From the NCBI GenBank assembly GCA_963772845.1, contig CAVYYW010000016.1:124001-188000 (forward strand): a DNA stretch of 64,000 nt. The letters run 5' to 3'. This document shows, one piece after another, positions 17,838 to 26,421 of the stretch; position 1 is the stretch's first letter; each line of letters starts with the position of its first letter. The translations under genes were made by a program, and so were the position numbers. Origin of the DNA: CAVYYW01 sp963772845 (GTDB lineage: Bacteria; Bacillota; Bacilli; Bacillales; Sporolactobacillaceae). The notes under the pieces were generated by a model, which was not told the DNA's origin, searched no databases, and was given only the letters and a program-made list of their open reading frames with translations.

Positions 17838-19199
17838 TTGTTAGGGTTAAACGTAAAAAAACATTCGAAGCAGCTGGCCATTTTCAGTCTCATTCTATTA
17901 TTGACACTGATGGCTGTCCTACCAACAGCAGCCCACGCTGCGACAAACACAGATGATTTAAAGGTTAATGCTAAATCAGCAATTATGATCAATGCGAATA
18001 CTGGCCAGATTCTTTACGAAAAGAATGCTCAGGTAGCTTTGCCTCCAGCGAGCATGACAAAAATGATGACTGAGTATCTGGTTATGAAAGCTATACATAG
18101 CGGTAAACTAAGCTGGGATTCGAAAGTGAATATCAGTGATTATGCTTATACAATTTCACAGAATCGCGAGTTCTCCAACGTCCCGTTAAGAACCGATTAT
18201 CAGTACACGGTTAAAGATCTGTATGAGGCGATGGCTATTTATTCGGCTAATGGTGCGACCATTGCACTGGCTGAAAAGCTTGGAGGCAGTGAAAAGAATT
18301 TTGTCAAAACGATGAATGCAACCGCCAAAAAGCTTGGAATGGATAATGCTAAATATGTGAACAGTTCTGGCTTGAATAATAGTGATCTTGGCAAGTTCGC
18401 GACTGTTGGCGGACCTAATGAAAGCAACCTGCTTACTGCAAAAGCAATCAGTAAGCTTGCCTACCATATCGTAACGGAATACCCGCAAGCTTTGGATATT
18501 GCAAAGATTCCAACCAAACAATTTACGGCCGGCGTTACACAACCGATTAACATGGTGAATTGGAACTGGATGCTTCCTGGATTTGGACAAAACATGCACC
18601 AATTTACTTACCAGGGTGTTGATGGACTAAAAACAGGCCATACTGACCTGGCAGGATACTGTTTCACTGGAACGGCCAAACGCAATGGGGAACGTCTCAT
18701 AACGGTGGTTATGGGAACTGACTCTGAAGCAGCACGATTTAATGAAACAAAAAAACTGCTTGATTATGGTTTCAATCAGTTTACGGTTAAAACCCTTTTA
18801 AATAAAGGGCAGTCAATTAAAGGCCATAAATCGATTGACGTTGTTAAAGGAAAAACAGATAAAGTCAGCATAAAAACGAACAAATCACTAAAGCTTGCTG
18901 TAAAAAGCGGCGAAGAGAAGAACATAAAAACGGTGCTTCATCTGGACGCATCTAAGCTGACCAAAGACGGCAAGCTTCAAGCACCTGTAAAAAAAGGTGA
19001 GCAAGTGGGTTACGCCACGCTGACGGCGAAGAATGGAAAAAACATTCAAACCCTCTACGGCAAAGATGTTAAAGTCCCTGTGGTCACGACTGACAATGTG
19101 GACAAGTCAAACTGGTTTGTGCTCGCTATGCGTGCAATTGGCCATTTCATCAGCAATGTCTTTACAAGCGGTGTTGATTGGGTAAAAGGCTTGTTTTAA
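17838..19199 (+). CDS. dacA: D-alanyl-D-alanine carboxypeptidase DacA (PBP5)
   Basis: Low-molecular-weight PBP that trims the terminal D-Ala of peptidoglycan pentapeptides at the membrane surface. The chosen TTG at 17838, with CGGAGGTG 8 bases upstream, gives 453 residues starting with a Sec signal peptide (LAIFSLILLLTLMAVLPTAA, then HA before the mature ATNTD). Catalytic motifs are visible: SMTK (about 72-75), YSANGA (SXN) and KTGHTD (KTG). A C-terminal amphipathic membrane anchor ends VDWVKGLF. It follows guaB, as in B. subtilis, and a terminator follows. Confidence 0.95.
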   Translation: MLGLNVKKHSKQLAIFSLILLLTLMAVLPTAAHAATNTDDLKVNAKSAIMINANTGQILYEKNAQVALPPASMTKMMTEYLVMKAIHSGKLSWDSKVNISDYAYTISQNREFSNVPLRTDYQYTVKDLYEAMAIYSANGATIALAEKLGGSEKNFVKTMNATAKKLGMDNAKYVNSSGLNNSDLGKFATVGGPNESNLLTAKAISKLAYHIVTEYPQALDIAKIPTKQFTAGVTQPINMVNWNWMLPGFGQNMHQFTYQGVDGLKTGHTDLAGYCFTGTAKRNGERLITVVMGTDSEAARFNETKKLLDYGFNQFTVKTLLNKGQSIKGHKSIDVVKGKTDKVSIKTNKSLKLAVKSGEEKNIKTVLHLDASKLTKDGKLQAPVKKGEQVGYATLTAKNGKNIQTLYGKDVKVPVVTTDNVDKSNWFVLAMRAIGHFISNVFTSGVDWVKGLF

Positions 19200-19210
19200 T
19201 AGAGAAGATT

Positions 19211-19244
19211 CCCCTTATCTCATAATGAGTAAGGGGTTTTTTAT
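19211..19244 (+). terminator. Terminator after dacA
   Basis: CCCCTTATCT pairs with AGTAAGGGG around a short loop, followed by TTTTTTATT. Confidence 0.85.
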
Positions 19245-19340
19245 TCTAATTGGACGATAAGCTTTGATTTAGAGATAGAGAAGGTCAGCAGTGACCGAAG
19301 CGATGTGCTAAACTAAATAAAAAAAGAGGGCGGGTGTCTT

Positions 19341-19832
19341 ATGATTCGGCTGCTTGAAAAAAAAGATTTTTCCAGGATTCAGTATATAGCTGCCGCAAGC
19401 TGGCACCATACTTATGAAGGCATTATTCCTCTGCCCATACAGGACCGTTTTTTAAAGGGTGCTTATTCAGACGAGATGCTCAGTAACCGTATGAACAATA
19501 CCTTATTCCTCATTAACGAAACAGAAGGAGAGATTAATGGGTTTGCCAACTTTTCCAAGTGTAACGAAAAAGGACAGGCAGAACTCGGAGCCATTTATCT
19601 GCTGCCTGACGTTCAGCGGCAGGGAATAGGAGAAACCTTATTAGACGAAGGGATTTCCAGGCTGCCATTATTAGAGAAACTGATAGTGAACGTGGAAAGT
19701 GAGAATCAAAAAGGCTTGGCTTTCTACACAAAAAAAGGGTTTAAGCCGGTTGAAGAATTCGACGAAATTTTCTATGGACATAAGCTTAAGACGGTTAAAA
19801 TGAGAAAATGTATAAAAAGCACTTTGGAATAA
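19341..19832 (+). CDS. GNAT family N-acetyltransferase
   Basis: 163-residue GNAT-fold acetyltransferase of unknown substrate. The acetyl-CoA binding motif A is LGAIYLLPDVQRQGIGETLL (a QRQGIG form of Q/RxxGxG/A) at about residues 79-99. Before it is an N-terminal segment DFSRIQYIAAASWHHTYEGI typical of small-molecule acetyltransferases. ATG 19341 follows AGAGGGCGGGTG. It is a single gene between dacA and pdxS and is not part of the conserved B. subtilis order. Confidence 0.85.
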   Translation: MIRLLEKKDFSRIQYIAAASWHHTYEGIIPLPIQDRFLKGAYSDEMLSNRMNNTLFLINETEGEINGFANFSKCNEKGQAELGAIYLLPDVQRQGIGETLLDEGISRLPLLEKLIVNVESENQKGLAFYTKKGFKPVEEFDEIFYGHKLKTVKMRKCIKSTLE

Positions 19833-19968
19833 GCCATCGGATAAAGGCGAGGTACAAAAATTTATTACCCGACTTTTAGCTGATTTCATGTTAAAATAAT
19901 TATTGGTGATTTGAAAATATTCATCTTAATAAAAAGATTAATGGTTAAACATAAAAGGAGGAAATACG

Positions 19969-20853
19969 ATGGCACAAACAGGTACAGATCGTGTAAAACG
20001 CGGAATGGCAGAAATGCAAAAAGGCGGCGTCATCATGGACGTTGTAAATGCAGAACAAGCAAAAATTGCAGAAGAGGCTGGCGCTGTTGCCGTAATGGCA
20101 CTTGAGCGTGTGCCTTCAGATATTCGTGCAGCAGGCGGCGTTGCCCGCATGGCTGACCCAAGAATTGTCGAAGAGGTTATGAACGCGGTAACGATTCCGG
20201 TCATGGCTAAAGCACGGATTGGACATATTGTAGAAGCGCGTCTGCTTGAATCAATGGGTGTCGATTATATTGATGAAAGTGAAGTTCTGACGCCTGCAGA
20301 TGATGTGTTTCACCTTCTAAAAAGCGATTACACCGTTCCATTCGTATGTGGCTGCCGTAACCTTGGTGAAGCGCTGCGCCGTATTGGTGAAGGAGCTTCA
20401 ATGCTTCGTACGAAGGGCGAACCGGGTACCGGAAACGTTGTCGAAGCTGTCCGTCATTTAAGACTTGTTAATTCTCAGATCCGTAAAGTAACTGGAATGT
20501 CGAATGATGAATTGATGACAGAAGCGAAAGAACTTGGTGCTCCATACGAACTTCTTTTGCAAATTAAAAAAGAAGGCAAGCTCCCTGTCGTAAACTTTGC
20601 AGCAGGCGGCGTGGCTACACCAGCTGATGCGGCATTAATGATGCAGCTTGGTGCAGATGGCGTATTCGTTGGATCAGGTATCTTTAAATCAGATTCACCT
20701 TCTCTTTTTGCGAAAGCAATTGTTGAAGCGACCACACATTATGAAGATTATGCTTTAATTGCTGAGCTTTCTAAGGGACTTGGCACGCCAATGAAAGGGA
20801 TTGAAATGTCAACGCTCGATCCTTCCCAAAGAATGCAAGACCGCAGCGAATAA
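19969..20853 (+). CDS. pdxS: Pyridoxal 5'-phosphate synthase lyase subunit PdxS
   Basis: Synthase half of the R5P-dependent PLP pathway: it condenses ribose 5-phosphate, glyceraldehyde 3-phosphate and ammonia (supplied by PdxT) to PLP. 294 residues, the standard length. Recognisable segments are ERVPSDIRAAGGVARMADP, the active-site lysine in VMAKARIGHIVEARLLE (about Lys81), and NFAAGGVATPADAALMMQLG for phosphate binding. AAAGGAGG lies before ATG 19969. pdxT follows after 12 bases as an operon. Confidence 0.98.
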   Translation: MAQTGTDRVKRGMAEMQKGGVIMDVVNAEQAKIAEEAGAVAVMALERVPSDIRAAGGVARMADPRIVEEVMNAVTIPVMAKARIGHIVEARLLESMGVDYIDESEVLTPADDVFHLLKSDYTVPFVCGCRNLGEALRRIGEGASMLRTKGEPGTGNVVEAVRHLRLVNSQIRKVTGMSNDELMTEAKELGAPYELLLQIKKEGKLPVVNFAAGGVATPADAALMMQLGADGVFVGSGIFKSDSPSLFAKAIVEATTHYEDYALIAELSKGLGTPMKGIEMSTLDPSQRMQDRSE

Positions 20854-20865
20854 GGACTTGAGACT

Positions 20866-21450
20866 ATGACATTGAAAATTGGTGTATTGGGCCTTCAGGG
20901 TGCTGTACGTGAGCATGTTAAAGCCCTTCAGGCGAATAATGTTGAAATTATCGTAGTCAAACGTGTCGAACATCTTGATGGTTTATCTGGTCTTGTGATG
21001 CCAGGCGGAGAGAGTACCACAATGCGCCGTCTGATGGACAAGTATGAGCTTTTTGAAGCCATTAAAGCATTTGCTCAGAACCATCCCGTATTTGGAACAT
21101 GCGCCGGCCTCATTTTGATGGCTAAGCAAATTGAAAATCAAGAAGGCGGCCATTTGGGTCTTATGGATATCAATGTAAGGCGTAATGCGTTTGGACGCCA
21201 GGTGGCAAGCTTTGAAGCGGCCATTGACCTGAAAGGGATCGGGGATGATTTTGTGGGTGTCTTTATCAGAGCACCTTACATCGCTGAGGCTGGAGATGAC
21301 GTGGAGGTTCTTGCTGAATACGAAGGTAAAATTGTTGCCTGCCGTCAGGGTATGTATTTAGGCTGCTCCTTTCATCCAGAGCTGACGGACGATTATCGTC
21401 TTCATCAGTACTTTGTTGAGATGGTAAAAGAAAGTTCTGCTGTTAAATAA
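20866..21450 (+). CDS. pdxT: PLP synthase glutaminase subunit PdxT
   Basis: Class I glutamine amidotransferase that feeds ammonia to PdxS. 194 residues, with oxyanion segment MPGGEST (45-51), nucleophile Cys79 in GTCAGLILMA, and the His-Glu pair in GCSFHPELTDD near residue 170. It lies immediately downstream of pdxS with only 12 bases between, so the two are co-transcribed and coupled. Confidence 0.98.
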   Translation: MTLKIGVLGLQGAVREHVKALQANNVEIIVVKRVEHLDGLSGLVMPGGESTTMRRLMDKYELFEAIKAFAQNHPVFGTCAGLILMAKQIENQEGGHLGLMDINVRRNAFGRQVASFEAAIDLKGIGDDFVGVFIRAPYIAEAGDDVEVLAEYEGKIVACRQGMYLGCSFHPELTDDYRLHQYFVEMVKESSAVK

Positions 21451-21464
21451 TTTTTAAGAAATCC

Positions 21465-21493
21465 TTGCTTTTTTCAAGAGAATAGGGTAAATT
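21465..21493 (+). promoter_or_regulatory. Predicted sigma-A promoter of the serS T-box leader
   Basis: TTGCTT (21465-21470), a 17-bp spacer and TAAATT (21488-21493) place the start at about 21500, just before T-box stem I. Confidence 0.5.
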
Positions 21494-21499
21494 ACTTAA

Positions 21500-21806
21500 A
21501 AAGCAGGCGGCCCGATTCGGCGCCTAATAAGAACAAACGATGATGGGAAGCAGTAGCCGTTCCGTTTTGCCATAGAGAGCCGGTGGCAGGTGTAAACCGG
21601 TCAAAACAGCGCGTGAATCCATCCCTGAGTAAGCGATTGAACATAAATAATGTTGCGGCATTATTTTCAGTAGACCGTTTCGGAGTACAGACCGTTATTC
21701 TGTTCAAGAGGCCATGTGTTTTATTTCATGGCAATCAGGGTGGCAACGCGGGTAACTCTCGTCCCTTTTTGTTTTATAACAAAAAGCGGATGGGAGTTTT
21801 TTTGAT
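21500..21806 (+). ncRNA. T-box leader (serine) controlling serS
   Basis: tRNA-sensing antitermination leader. Conserved parts seen: the stem I segment GATGATGGGAAGCAGTAG (from 21540), the AGAGAGCCGGTGG element (about 21575), GTGAATCC near 21616, where the TCC codon after GTGAA is a fitting Ser specifier, and the T-box core AGGGTGGCAACGCGGG at 21737-21752. It ends with the terminator stem CTCTCGTCCC/CGGATGGGAG and TTTTTTT at 21797-21803. Uncharged tRNA-Ser should stabilise the antiterminator and turn serS on. Confidence 0.93.
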
Positions 21807-21834
21807 TTACTAAAACATAAGGAGGCAGTAAAAC

Positions 21835-23112
21835 ATGCTGGATTTAAGGTTTGTTCGGGAAAATTATGAAGACGTAAAAGGTAAGCTTGCTCACAGAGGT
21901 GAGGATTTAAGTGCACTTGATGAAGTCCCAGCACTAGACGAACGCCGCCGTGAACTTATTCGTCAGGTTGAGGAGCTAAAAGCAAAACGAAACGAGGTTT
22001 CTCAGACCATCGCTCAAAAGAAAAAAGCAAAAGAAGATGCCGATGGCGATATTAAGAATATGCGTGAAGTCGGAGAGCGGATTAAAACCTTCGATGAGGA
22101 ATTAAGAGAAATTGAGGTTAAGCTGCAACAAGTGATGCTTTCTATTCCAAACATTCCGCATGAAAGTGTGCCGATTGGTGAGGATGAGGAAGATAATATT
22201 GAGATCCGTCAATGGGGAGAGCTTCCTGCGTTTGAATTTGAAGCCAAACCCCATTGGGACGTGGCGACAGAATTAGACATTGTCGACTTTGAACGCGCCG
22301 CTAAAGTGACAGGAAGCCGTTTTGTCTTTTACAAAGGGCTTGGCGCAAGGCTTGAGAGGGCATTAATTAACTTTATGATGGATCTGCATGAAGATGAGCA
22401 TGGTTATACCGAAATGCTCCCGCCATACCTCGTCAACCGAACAAGCATGACAGGAACAGGCCAACTGCCAAAGTTTGAAGAAGACGCGTTTAAAATCCGC
22501 GAGGAAGATTACTTTCTGATTCCAACCTCAGAAGTGCCTGTTACGAATTATCATCGAGATGATATTCTCACAGCTGAGGAGCTTCCGAAAGCCTATGCTG
22601 CTTTTAGCGCTTGTTTCCGTTCTGAGGCAGGATCTGCTGGACGTGATACACGCGGTTTGATTCGTCAGCATCAGTTTAATAAAGTGGAAATGGTTCGCTT
22701 TGTTAAGCCAGAGGATTCTTACGATGAATTAGAAGTATTAACAGGGCATGCCGAACGTGTTCTCCAGCTTCTTAACCTTCCATATCGGGTAATGAGCATG
22801 TGTACTGGGGATTTAGGATTTACGGCTGCCAAAAAATACGATATTGAAGTATGGATTCCAAGCTATGAAACCTACCGGGAAATCTCTTCTTGCAGTAATT
22901 TTGAGGATTATCAGGCAAGACGCGCCAACATACGTTTCCGCCGGGAACCGAAAGCGAAACCGGAGTTTGTGCACACGTTGAATGGTTCTGGTCTCGCAAT
23001 TGGCAGAACCGTTGCCGCTATTTTAGAGAATTATCAGCAGGCAGACGGCACAGTGATCATTCCGGAAGTGCTTCGCCCATATATGAGGAATTTATCTGCG
23101 ATTGAAAAATAA
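21835..23112 (+). CDS. serS: Serine--tRNA ligase
   Basis: Class II aminoacyl-tRNA synthetase charging tRNA-Ser. 425 residues: an N-terminal long coiled-coil arm (about 28-105, rich in Lys/Glu/Arg) that contacts the tRNA-Ser long variable arm, then the class II core with motif 2 FSACFRSEAGSAGRDTRG and motif 3 LNGSGLAIGRTVAAILEN. ATG 21835 is preceded by GGAGGCAG. It is under the T-box leader. Two tRNA-Ser genes lie in this same window. Confidence 0.98.
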   Translation: MLDLRFVRENYEDVKGKLAHRGEDLSALDEVPALDERRRELIRQVEELKAKRNEVSQTIAQKKKAKEDADGDIKNMREVGERIKTFDEELREIEVKLQQVMLSIPNIPHESVPIGEDEEDNIEIRQWGELPAFEFEAKPHWDVATELDIVDFERAAKVTGSRFVFYKGLGARLERALINFMMDLHEDEHGYTEMLPPYLVNRTSMTGTGQLPKFEEDAFKIREEDYFLIPTSEVPVTNYHRDDILTAEELPKAYAAFSACFRSEAGSAGRDTRGLIRQHQFNKVEMVRFVKPEDSYDELEVLTGHAERVLQLLNLPYRVMSMCTGDLGFTAAKKYDIEVWIPSYETYREISSCSNFEDYQARRANIRFRREPKAKPEFVHTLNGSGLAIGRTVAAILENYQQADGTVIIPEVLRPYMRNLSAIEK

Positions 23113-23196
23113 ACTATAAATAAAATCTTATTAAGAAATTGAAATCAAGGAAGAGTCTGGTGAGGCTCTTCCTTAAGTCATATGGGAGGGGCATGT

Positions 23197-23898
23197 ATGA
23201 AACAGGATGCTGTAACGGTTGCCGTTAATTACATAAATGACTCTTTCCCAACAGCCTATTGTGCCATTCTGGGTGGCAGTGTGGTGAGAGGAGAAGGGAC
23301 AGACAACTCTGACTTAGATATTTTTGTGTGCGGTGATTTTAATGAAGCGCCCTATCGGAAATCGGTAATTTATCAGGAATGGCCGATTGAAGTCTTTGTT
23401 CATGATAAGGTGTCATATCTCGAGTTCTATTCCATCGATGCCCTTGAAGGGCGTGCGACATTGCCAAGAATTATTAGTGAAGGCAGGGTCATTAAGGATA
23501 ACGGCATGGCCGCACAGATAAAAGATGAAGCCAATCAGGTCCTTTTAAAAGGACCATTTCCGTGGACTGAAAAGGAACTGACAATAAAAAGGTATTTCCT
23601 CACCGACCTTTTGGATGATTTTGAAGGGTGCAAAAAGCGGGAGGAAGGCATTTATATTGCTGGAAAGCTTGCAGAAGTCTGTCATGAATTTCTGCTTCGA
23701 ACAAACAACTGTTGGACGGGGCACTCAAAGTGGATTCCAAGGGCTATGAAGAAATTCAATAGCGAAGAAGCGGCAGCTCTTACTCGGGCATTGGATGCCT
23801 ATTATTTAAAAAATGATAAGCAGCCATTAATACACTATACAGACCGTGTGCTCGCCGAACATGGCGGCAGGCTGTTTAATGGCTTTTATTTACGATAG
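23197..23898 (+). CDS. Nucleotidyltransferase-fold (MNT-like) protein
   Basis: 233 residues from ATG 23197, which has GGGAGGGG 7 bases upstream (an in-frame GTG-like start 15 bases earlier is less likely). The N-terminus has a pol-beta/MNT nucleotidyltransferase motif, LGGSVVRGEGTDNSDLDIFV, i.e. GS followed by DxD at about residues 26-46, and a later acidic residue in IEVFVHD. The C-terminal half is alpha-helical. Related small nucleotidyltransferases occur in aminoglycoside adenylyltransferases and in toxin-antitoxin MNT/HEPN pairs, but no HEPN partner lies next to it. Substrate unknown. Confidence 0.75.
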   Translation: MKQDAVTVAVNYINDSFPTAYCAILGGSVVRGEGTDNSDLDIFVCGDFNEAPYRKSVIYQEWPIEVFVHDKVSYLEFYSIDALEGRATLPRIISEGRVIKDNGMAAQIKDEANQVLLKGPFPWTEKELTIKRYFLTDLLDDFEGCKKREEGIYIAGKLAEVCHEFLLRTNNCWTGHSKWIPRAMKKFNSEEAAALTRALDAYYLKNDKQPLIHYTDRVLAEHGGRLFNGFYLR

Positions 23899-23941
23899 GA
23901 ATTGGAGTATGACAAGGTGATGAAAAAAATCCATCGTTCCC

Positions 23942-23970
23942 TTGCCTATTTGAATTAATTATTGTATAAT
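23942..23970 (+). promoter_or_regulatory. Sigma-A promoter of tRNA-Ser(UGA)
   Basis: TTGCCT at 23942-23947, a 17-bp spacer and a perfect TATAAT at 23965-23970, about 17 bases before the mature tRNA. Confidence 0.85.
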
Positions 23971-23987
23971 AAATCTTGTCCGATTAC

Positions 23988-24080
23988 GGAGGAATACCCA
24001 AGTTTGGCTGAAGGGATCGGTCTTGAAAACCGACAGGGGCTTAACGGCTCGCGGGGGTTCGAATCCCTCTTCCTCCTCCA
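23988..24080 (+). tRNA. tRNA-Ser (anticodon TGA)
   Basis: A 93-base class II tRNA with acceptor GGAGGAA/TTCCTCC, anticodon arm TCGGT-CTTGAAA-ACCGA (anticodon TGA), a long variable arm, T-loop TTCGAAT and encoded CCA. The discriminator base is T where I would expect G in most bacterial tRNA-Ser. It sits between serS and dck/dgk as in B. subtilis. A terminator follows at 24113-24143. Confidence 0.97.
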
Positions 24081-24112
24081 TAATAATTAAAAAAAACGTA
24101 CATATAAATTTT

Positions 24113-24143
24113 AAAGACTGTTCCTTAAAGGAATGGTCTTTTT
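24113..24143 (+). terminator. Terminator after tRNA-Ser
   Basis: AAAGACTGTTCCTT pairs with AAGGAATGGTCTTT and is followed by TT; the flanking A-run makes it partly bidirectional. Confidence 0.8.
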
Positions 24144-24168
24144 ACTTGTTAGAAATAGATTTTGACTA

Positions 24169-24206
24169 TAAAAATGACCGTCCCGGTTGAAGGAACGGCC
24201 GTTTTT
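24169..24206 (-). terminator. Terminator after dck
   Basis: On the minus strand a GGCCGTTCC/GGGACGGTC stem (with G-U pairs) is followed by a T-rich tract, immediately beyond the dck stop. Confidence 0.7.
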
Positions 24207-24911
24207 TTATTTTAAGATTTCCTGCTTTGCATCAAAGGGCGTCTTCCCCCAATAGGAAAGATTTCCTTCAAGCTTTTCATGAACCGCCTTTACAATAGGA
24301 TCAAGTGAAGAAGGATCTTTATGTAAATCGTAATCATTAATATTGATGCGAAGAACTGGACAAATATCAAAGGATTCAATCCAGTCTGTATACCGTTGAT
24401 ACATTTCTCTCCAATATTCAATCGGCGTTTCTTTTTCCATTGTGCGGCCGCGCGTTTGAATACGTTCCAGAATGGCATCAAGTGACCCATCTAGATAGAT
24501 CAAAAGGTCCGGATGGTGGAAATAAGGTGTCATTACCATAGCATCAAACAGATGGGTATAGGTATCGTAATCAACCTTTGACATATTGCCTTTTTCGTAA
24601 TGCATTTTGGCGAAAATCCCCGTATCTTCATAAATCGAACGATCCTGAACGTAACCATGAGGGCTGGCAAAAATCTTTTTTTGTTCCTTAAATCGTTCAC
24701 CAAGAAAGTAAATTTGTAAGTGAAACGCCCAACGCTCAAAGTCTTTATAAAAGGCTTCAAGGTAAGGGTTGTTATCCACTTTTTCAAATGACGTTTTATA
24801 ATGCAAACGTTCTGCCAGAGCAGTGGTGAACGTGGTTTTTCCGATTCCAACGGTTCCTGCAACAGTGATCAGTGCTTTTTTAGGTGTTTCAAGTTTATGG
24901 TTTTGATCCAT
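24207..24911 (-). CDS. dck: Deoxynucleoside kinase, deoxyadenosine/deoxycytidine kinase type
   Basis: Salvage kinase that phosphorylates deoxycytidine/deoxyadenosine with ATP or GTP. 234 residues with P-loop GTVGIGKTTFTTALAERL (about 18-35), DRSIYEDTGIFAKMHY (DRS nucleoside-binding motif), and the LID-like ILERIQTRGRTMEKE. This is the second gene of a pair; its start overlaps the end of dgk by 17 bases, so the two are coupled. The pair matches B. subtilis yaaF (dck) and yaaG (dgk). Which substrate belongs to which copy follows from that order. Confidence 0.88.
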   Translation of the reverse strand: MDQNHKLETPKKALITVAGTVGIGKTTFTTALAERLHYKTSFEKVDNNPYLEAFYKDFERWAFHLQIYFLGERFKEQKKIFASPHGYVQDRSIYEDTGIFAKMHYEKGNMSKVDYDTYTHLFDAMVMTPYFHHPDLLIYLDGSLDAILERIQTRGRTMEKETPIEYWREMYQRYTDWIESFDICPVLRININDYDLHKDPSSLDPIVKAVHEKLEGNLSYWGKTPFDAKQEILK

Positions 24912-25545
24912 TATGAACGTCCTTTGTTAAGAGATTATCAACCTGTTTAAAAATGTGAAATAAGTCTTTTTTATTTTCAATAAAATCGAGTTCGTCCCCA
25001 TTGAATGTTAAAACAGGAATGTTGGGGTGTTCTTCAGAGAAGGCTTTCATAAAGGCTTCATAGTCGGTGCTAAGCCGTTCAAGATAGTCGGGTGTAATAT
25101 GTTTTTCCACTTCACGGGCTCTTTTGTGGACTCTTTTTAAAAGGGTATCGAGGCTTGCCTTTAAATAAATAATCACATTCGGCATCGGTAAATCTTCAGT
25201 CAGAACGTTATAAATAATGCTATATTTATCATAATGTTCAGGCTTAAGAGACCGGCTGGCAAAAATTTTATTTTTAAAAACATGATAATCAGAAACAATC
25301 GGCTGATCATTTAAAATAAATTCATCCCGAACTGTCTCCAATTGCTGAAACCTGTGCGTAAGAAAAAACATTTCTGTTTGAAAACTGTAATCAGCAATAT
25401 TTTCGTAAAACTTGCCGAGAAAAGGATTCTCTTCTACAATTTCTTTGATAAGATGAAATTGAAAACTTTTCGAAATAGCTTTGGCAAGGGAAGTCTTGCC
25501 CACACCAATTGGCCCTTCAATGGCTATAAAAGGTGTTTGCTTCAT
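24895..25545 (-). CDS. dgk: Deoxynucleoside kinase, deoxyguanosine kinase type
   Basis: 216 residues, paralogue of the following dck. P-loop GPIGVGKTSLAKAISKSF (about 10-27), VSDYHVFKNKIFASRSL in the position of the DRS motif, and LLKRVHKRAREVEKHI for the LID region. It phosphorylates deoxyguanosine in B. subtilis. It is transcribed leftward, opposite to serS, with an AGAGGCG ribosome binding site before ATG 25545. It marks the left edge of a 17-kb accessory block that separates it from tadA. Confidence 0.88.
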   Translation of the reverse strand: MKQTPFIAIEGPIGVGKTSLAKAISKSFQFHLIKEIVEENPFLGKFYENIADYSFQTEMFFLTHRFQQLETVRDEFILNDQPIVSDYHVFKNKIFASRSLKPEHYDKYSIIYNVLTEDLPMPNVIIYLKASLDTLLKRVHKRAREVEKHITPDYLERLSTDYEAFMKAFSEEHPNIPVLTFNGDELDFIENKKDLFHIFKQVDNLLTKDVHNGSKP

Positions 25546-25644
25546 AATTAACGCCTCTTTTCTGTCGTTCGGCTGCTTTTCTTATTTTAGCATGCTCTGC
25601 GTCTGGCGAGAAGAGGCGAAAAATAGCAAAAGAGGGTGAAACTT

Positions 25645-26190
25645 GTGCCATTTACTCGTTTAGATGAGGCCATTGCCTTTAGTGCAAAGGCTCATGAAGG
25701 CCAGAGCCGCAAAGCATCAGAGGTCCCTTATATTTCACATCCCTTCAGTGTCGGCATGCTGCTCTTACAAGCAGGCTGTCAGGAGAATGTTGTGATTGCG
25801 GGCATTCTTCACGATACTTTGGAGGATACGGACGTTACAGAGGCAATGATTTCAGAGCAGTTCGGGATTAACGTTCTTGAACTGGTAAAAGAAGCCTCAG
25901 AGCCCGATAAATCGCTGTCCTGGAAAGAACGGAAACAACATACGATTGATCATTTAGCCAGTGCTTCTTCAGAAGCATGCCACGTTATTGCAGCAGATAA
26001 ACTCCATAACCTGCGCTCAATGTCGAGAGACTATGAAAAGCTTGGCGAAGCGATGTGGGACCGGTTTAAAAAAGGAAAACAAGATCAGGCATGGTATTAT
26101 CATGAGGTAGTTAAAAAGCTTGAATTAAAATTAGGAAAAAACCTGTTTATAAAGGGAATTCAAACAGAAATAAACCGCCTCTTTGATTAA
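25645..26190 (+). CDS. HD-domain phosphohydrolase, MESH1/RelA-hydrolase-like
   Basis: 181 residues from GTG 25645 (AGAGGG about 9 bases upstream; GTG 25636 abuts the Shine-Dalgarno). The HD region of RelA/SpoT/MESH1 hydrolases is evident: AHEGQSRKASEVPYISHPF (about 17-36), AGILHDTLEDTDV with the metal-binding HD and the ED pair, and ADKLHNLRSM. There is no synthetase or TGS domain, so a stand-alone (p)ppGpp hydrolase is the best guess; other HD phosphohydrolases are possible. It is divergent from dgk and followed by its own terminator. Confidence 0.8.
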   Translation: MPFTRLDEAIAFSAKAHEGQSRKASEVPYISHPFSVGMLLLQAGCQENVVIAGILHDTLEDTDVTEAMISEQFGINVLELVKEASEPDKSLSWKERKQHTIDHLASASSEACHVIAADKLHNLRSMSRDYEKLGEAMWDRFKKGKQDQAWYYHEVVKKLELKLGKNLFIKGIQTEINRLFD

Positions 26191-26191
26191 A

Positions 26192-26224
26192 AACAAGCAG
26201 CCTGGTATGGCTGCTTGTTATTTT
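26192..26224 (+). terminator. Terminator after the HD hydrolase gene
   Basis: AACAAGCAGCC/GGCTGCTTGTT, a perfect 11-bp stem, followed by ATTTT. Confidence 0.9.
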
Positions 26225-26292
26225 AACCTTTTCAAAGAAAACGAAGTCAGATATAATAGAAATTACGCGTTAATCATTGACTGTACTCAAGT

Positions 26293-26368
26293 GGCCCCGT
26301 AGCTCAGGGGATAGAGCGTTGGTTTCCTAAACCATGCGTCGGGAGTTCGAATCTCTCCGGGGCCGCCA
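26293..26368 (+). tRNA. tRNA-Arg (anticodon CCT)
   Basis: 76 bases: acceptor GGCCCCG/CGGGGCC, D-arm GCTC...GAGC, anticodon loop TTCCTAA (anticodon CCT, reads AGG), T-loop TTCGAAT, discriminator G and encoded CCA. A TATAAT-like -10 (GATATAATAG) lies about 40 bases upstream, and a terminator follows. Confidence 0.96.
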
Positions 26369-26379
26369 TTATAAAATAA

Positions 26380-26415
26380 AAAAACACGGCTCTCCAAACT
26401 TGGAGAGCCGTTTTA
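26380..26415. terminator. Bidirectional terminator between tRNA-Arg and the O-antigen-ligase-like gene
   Basis: CGGCTCTCCA/TGGAGAGCCG with A-rich left and T-rich right flanks, so it can serve both convergent units. Confidence 0.9.
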
Positions 26416-26421
26416 TTTGGT

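Noticed and set aside
24290..24862. Frames in the dck region on the same strand
   Set aside because: The kinase frame carries all conserved motifs; the alternatives are offset readings.
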